Assembly (NCBI RefSeq): GCF_900604315.1
Contig: NZ_LR026978.1
Coordinates: 3,052,325 to 3,116,324 of the forward strand
Length of the DNA stretch: 64,000 nucleotides
Direction: 5' to 3'
Source: [Erwinia] mediterraneensis
GTDB taxonomy: Bacteria; Pseudomonadota; Gammaproteobacteria; Enterobacterales; Enterobacteriaceae
Made by a program: the position numbers and the translations under genes
The notes under the pieces: model-generated
What the model was told of the DNA's origin: nothing
What the model saw: only the letters and a program-made list of their open reading frames with translations
The model's database searches: none
In this document: in pieces, positions 62,582 through 64,000 of the stretch
Layout: the number at the start of each line of letters is the position of its first letter
Numbering within the stretch: position 1 is the stretch's first letter

Positions 62582-63418
62582 ATGCAACGTCATTCTGAAT
62601 CGAGGGTCTGGCTTATTACAGGAATTAGCCGTGGCCTGGGACTGACAATGGCAAAGGCGGTGCTATCCACCGGTGATAGCGTTGCCGGAATGACCCGTGA
62701 TGGCAACGTTCCTTTTACATCTGAGAAGCTGCGGGTATTCAAATGGGATGCGGAAGAACAGGAATCGCAGCAGGCCCTTGTCAGTGATGTCCTGCAGCAT
62801 TTTGGCAGGATAGACGAGCTCGAAAATAATGCAGGCTACGGTTTGCTGGGGCCAGTTGAGACAACATCTGAGGCGGATATTGCCCGCCTCTTCCAGGTTA
62901 ACTTTCAGGTTAACTTTCATGCGCCCCTGCATCTGATACAGTCCGTGCTGCCCGTCATGCGTCGTCAGCGCAGCGGTCATATTCTTAATATCATGTCAGT
63001 CGCTGCTCTTGATCCGCTGCCCGGATCTGCTGTTTATGCTGCGGCGAAGTCTGCGCTTGATACCCTTTCGCATGGCCTGGGACAGGAAACGTCGCCCTGG
63101 GGCATTTCGCTGACGTCTGTCGCACCCGGCGGATTTCGCACAGATTTTCTCTCCCCTTACTCAGTCAGCGTCGGATTGCAGGAGGCAGGCAGCTATCCCG
63201 CAGTAACTGAACAACTTAATCAGATGAAGCTGCGTCACGGCAGACAAGGCGGATGTCCGAAAAAAGCAGCCAGAATCATTATTGAAACCGTCAGCTCCCC
63301 CAGTCCTCCCCGGACACTGGTTCTGGGCGGGGATGCTTTTATCCGCACCAGAGAGTTTCAGTACCGGCTGATGAATGAGATGACGCTCTGGCAACGTGAC
63401 ACAGCAATTGGGGAGTAA
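62582..63418 (+). CDS. SDR-family oxidoreductase
   Basis: Short-chain dehydrogenase/reductase of 278 residues, classical type. The cofactor loop is ITGISRGLGLTMAK (about 13-26), then NNAGYGLLGPVE (about 83), the catalytic Ser in NIMSVAALDPLPGSAVYAAA and Tyr/Lys in YAAAKSALD. The substrate is unknown. An AGGAGAGG site precedes the ATG. A 12-bp tandem duplication adds QVNF within the NAG-following helix region (62894-62917). The next SDR gene starts 2 bp after the stop, so the two form an operon. Confidence 0.88.
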   Translation: MQRHSESRVWLITGISRGLGLTMAKAVLSTGDSVAGMTRDGNVPFTSEKLRVFKWDAEEQESQQALVSDVLQHFGRIDELENNAGYGLLGPVETTSEADIARLFQVNFQVNFHAPLHLIQSVLPVMRRQRSGHILNIMSVAALDPLPGSAVYAAAKSALDTLSHGLGQETSPWGISLTSVAPGGFRTDFLSPYSVSVGLQEAGSYPAVTEQLNQMKLRHGRQGGCPKKAARIIIETVSSPSPPRTLVLGGDAFIRTREFQYRLMNEMTLWQRDTAIGE

Positions 63419-63420
63419 AA

Positions 63421-64000
63421 ATGGCAGACTTTTTGGGTCTTAAAAACAGAGTGGCGATTGTCACGGGCGCCGCAGGCGATATTGGCAGGGCGACAGTAAA
63501 GTTACTTGTGAGTCATGAAGCGAAGGTGCTGGCTCTGGATATTAATCCGGAAGTCCATTCACTGGCACAGAACAATCAGGTGATGACACAAATTTGCGAC
63601 GTCAGCCAGGAACATGAGGTTATCGGCGCGGTGACGTTCGCACAGACAGAATTCGGTGGCGTGGATGTTCTCATCAACAATGCGGGCAAAACCCTGAATA
63701 AACTTGCTACCGAGACATCGGCTGAAGAATGGGACAGCATTATGACCATTAATGCCAGAGGGTATTTTCTCCTGAGCAGGGAAAGCCTGAAGGTCATGCA
63801 GCCCCGCAGGCAGGGAACGATTGTCAACGTAGCGTCCGTAGTGAGCATGGTTGGCATGAACGCAACCTCCGCCTACTCGGCCTCTAAAGGCGCAATAGTC
63901 CAGCTGACAAAAGTTCTGGCTCTGGAAGCTGCTGAGTATGGTATCCGGGTGAATGCTGTCGCACCCGGCGTCGTCGAAACGAATATCCTTTCCGGCATTG
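63421..64000 (+). CDS. SDR-family oxidoreductase, cut by the window end
   Basis: The first 193 codons of a second short-chain dehydrogenase. RVAIVTGAAGDIGRATVKLL (about 11-30) is the cofactor loop, and VDVLINNAGKTLNKLATET and the catalytic NVASVVSMVGMNATSAYSAS with the following Lys are in order. NAVAPGVVETNI is seen near the edge. It resembles 3-oxoacyl-ACP reductase-like or acetoin-type SDRs; the substrate is unknown. No stop before 64000, so the gene continues beyond the window. It is co-directional with the preceding SDR with a 2-bp gap. Confidence 0.87.
   Translation, partial: MADFLGLKNRVAIVTGAAGDIGRATVKLLVSHEAKVLALDINPEVHSLAQNNQVMTQICDVSQEHEVIGAVTFAQTEFGGVDVLINNAGKTLNKLATETSAEEWDSIMTINARGYFLLSRESLKVMQPRRQGTIVNVASVVSMVGMNATSAYSASKGAIVQLTKVLALEAAEYGIRVNAVAPGVVETNILSGI

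Overview
The window is a stretch of enterobacterial chromosome. Gene order from flgB to icd follows the Escherichia coli 24-26 min region almost gene for gene, and the proteins are E. coli-like along their whole length. The divergence and the set of missing genes fit Erwiniaceae (Pantoea, Erwinia, Mixta) better than Escherichia. Genus is inference; no rRNA or species marker is present. No tRNA, rRNA or CRISPR array was seen.

Layout. (1) 76-9997: flagellar rod, hook, ring and hook-filament junction genes flgBCDEFGHIJKL, with a sigma-28 type promoter before flgK. (2) 10044-15728: convergent terminators, a 179-bp structured repeat, rne (minus) with a long leader, rluC and yceF. (3) 15832-26368: yceD-rpmF-plsX-fabHDG-acpP-fabF-pabC-mltG-tmk-holB-ycfH, joining ribosome, phospholipid and fatty acid synthesis to peptidoglycan, dTTP and replication functions. 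(4) 26406-29417: ptsG with CRP and Mlc sites; a complete IS4-family element (IS10 group, 1281 bp, 10-bp target duplication) sits inside its terminator. (5) 29601-35327: hinT-ycfL-lpoB-thiK-nagZ, then ndh and ycfJ. (6) 35417-47384: mfd, a small orphan gene, lolCDE, cobB and potABCD. (7) 47664-58153: pepT, roxA, phoPQ with a PhoP box, purB-hflD-mnmA, nudJ, rluE and icd. (8) 58154-64000: an accessory segment after icd with a second copy of the structured repeat, a frameshifted small membrane ORF, a decayed DUF262 (GmrSD-like) gene, a quinone-reductase-like MDR protein, LysR and AraC regulators and two SDR genes, the last cut by the window end.

Relative to E. coli the core lacks fhuE, ycfP, comR-bhsA-ldtC, ycfT, nagK and ymfA. 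The main non-routine observations are the 179-bp repeat, present twice in opposite orientation 48 kb apart and each time directly after the terminator of rne or icd; the DUF262 remnant; the T-tract frameshift in a small membrane ORF; an almost leaderless yceD promoter; and the IS insertion that rebuilds a terminator at its junction. No complete new defence or biosynthetic system was found.
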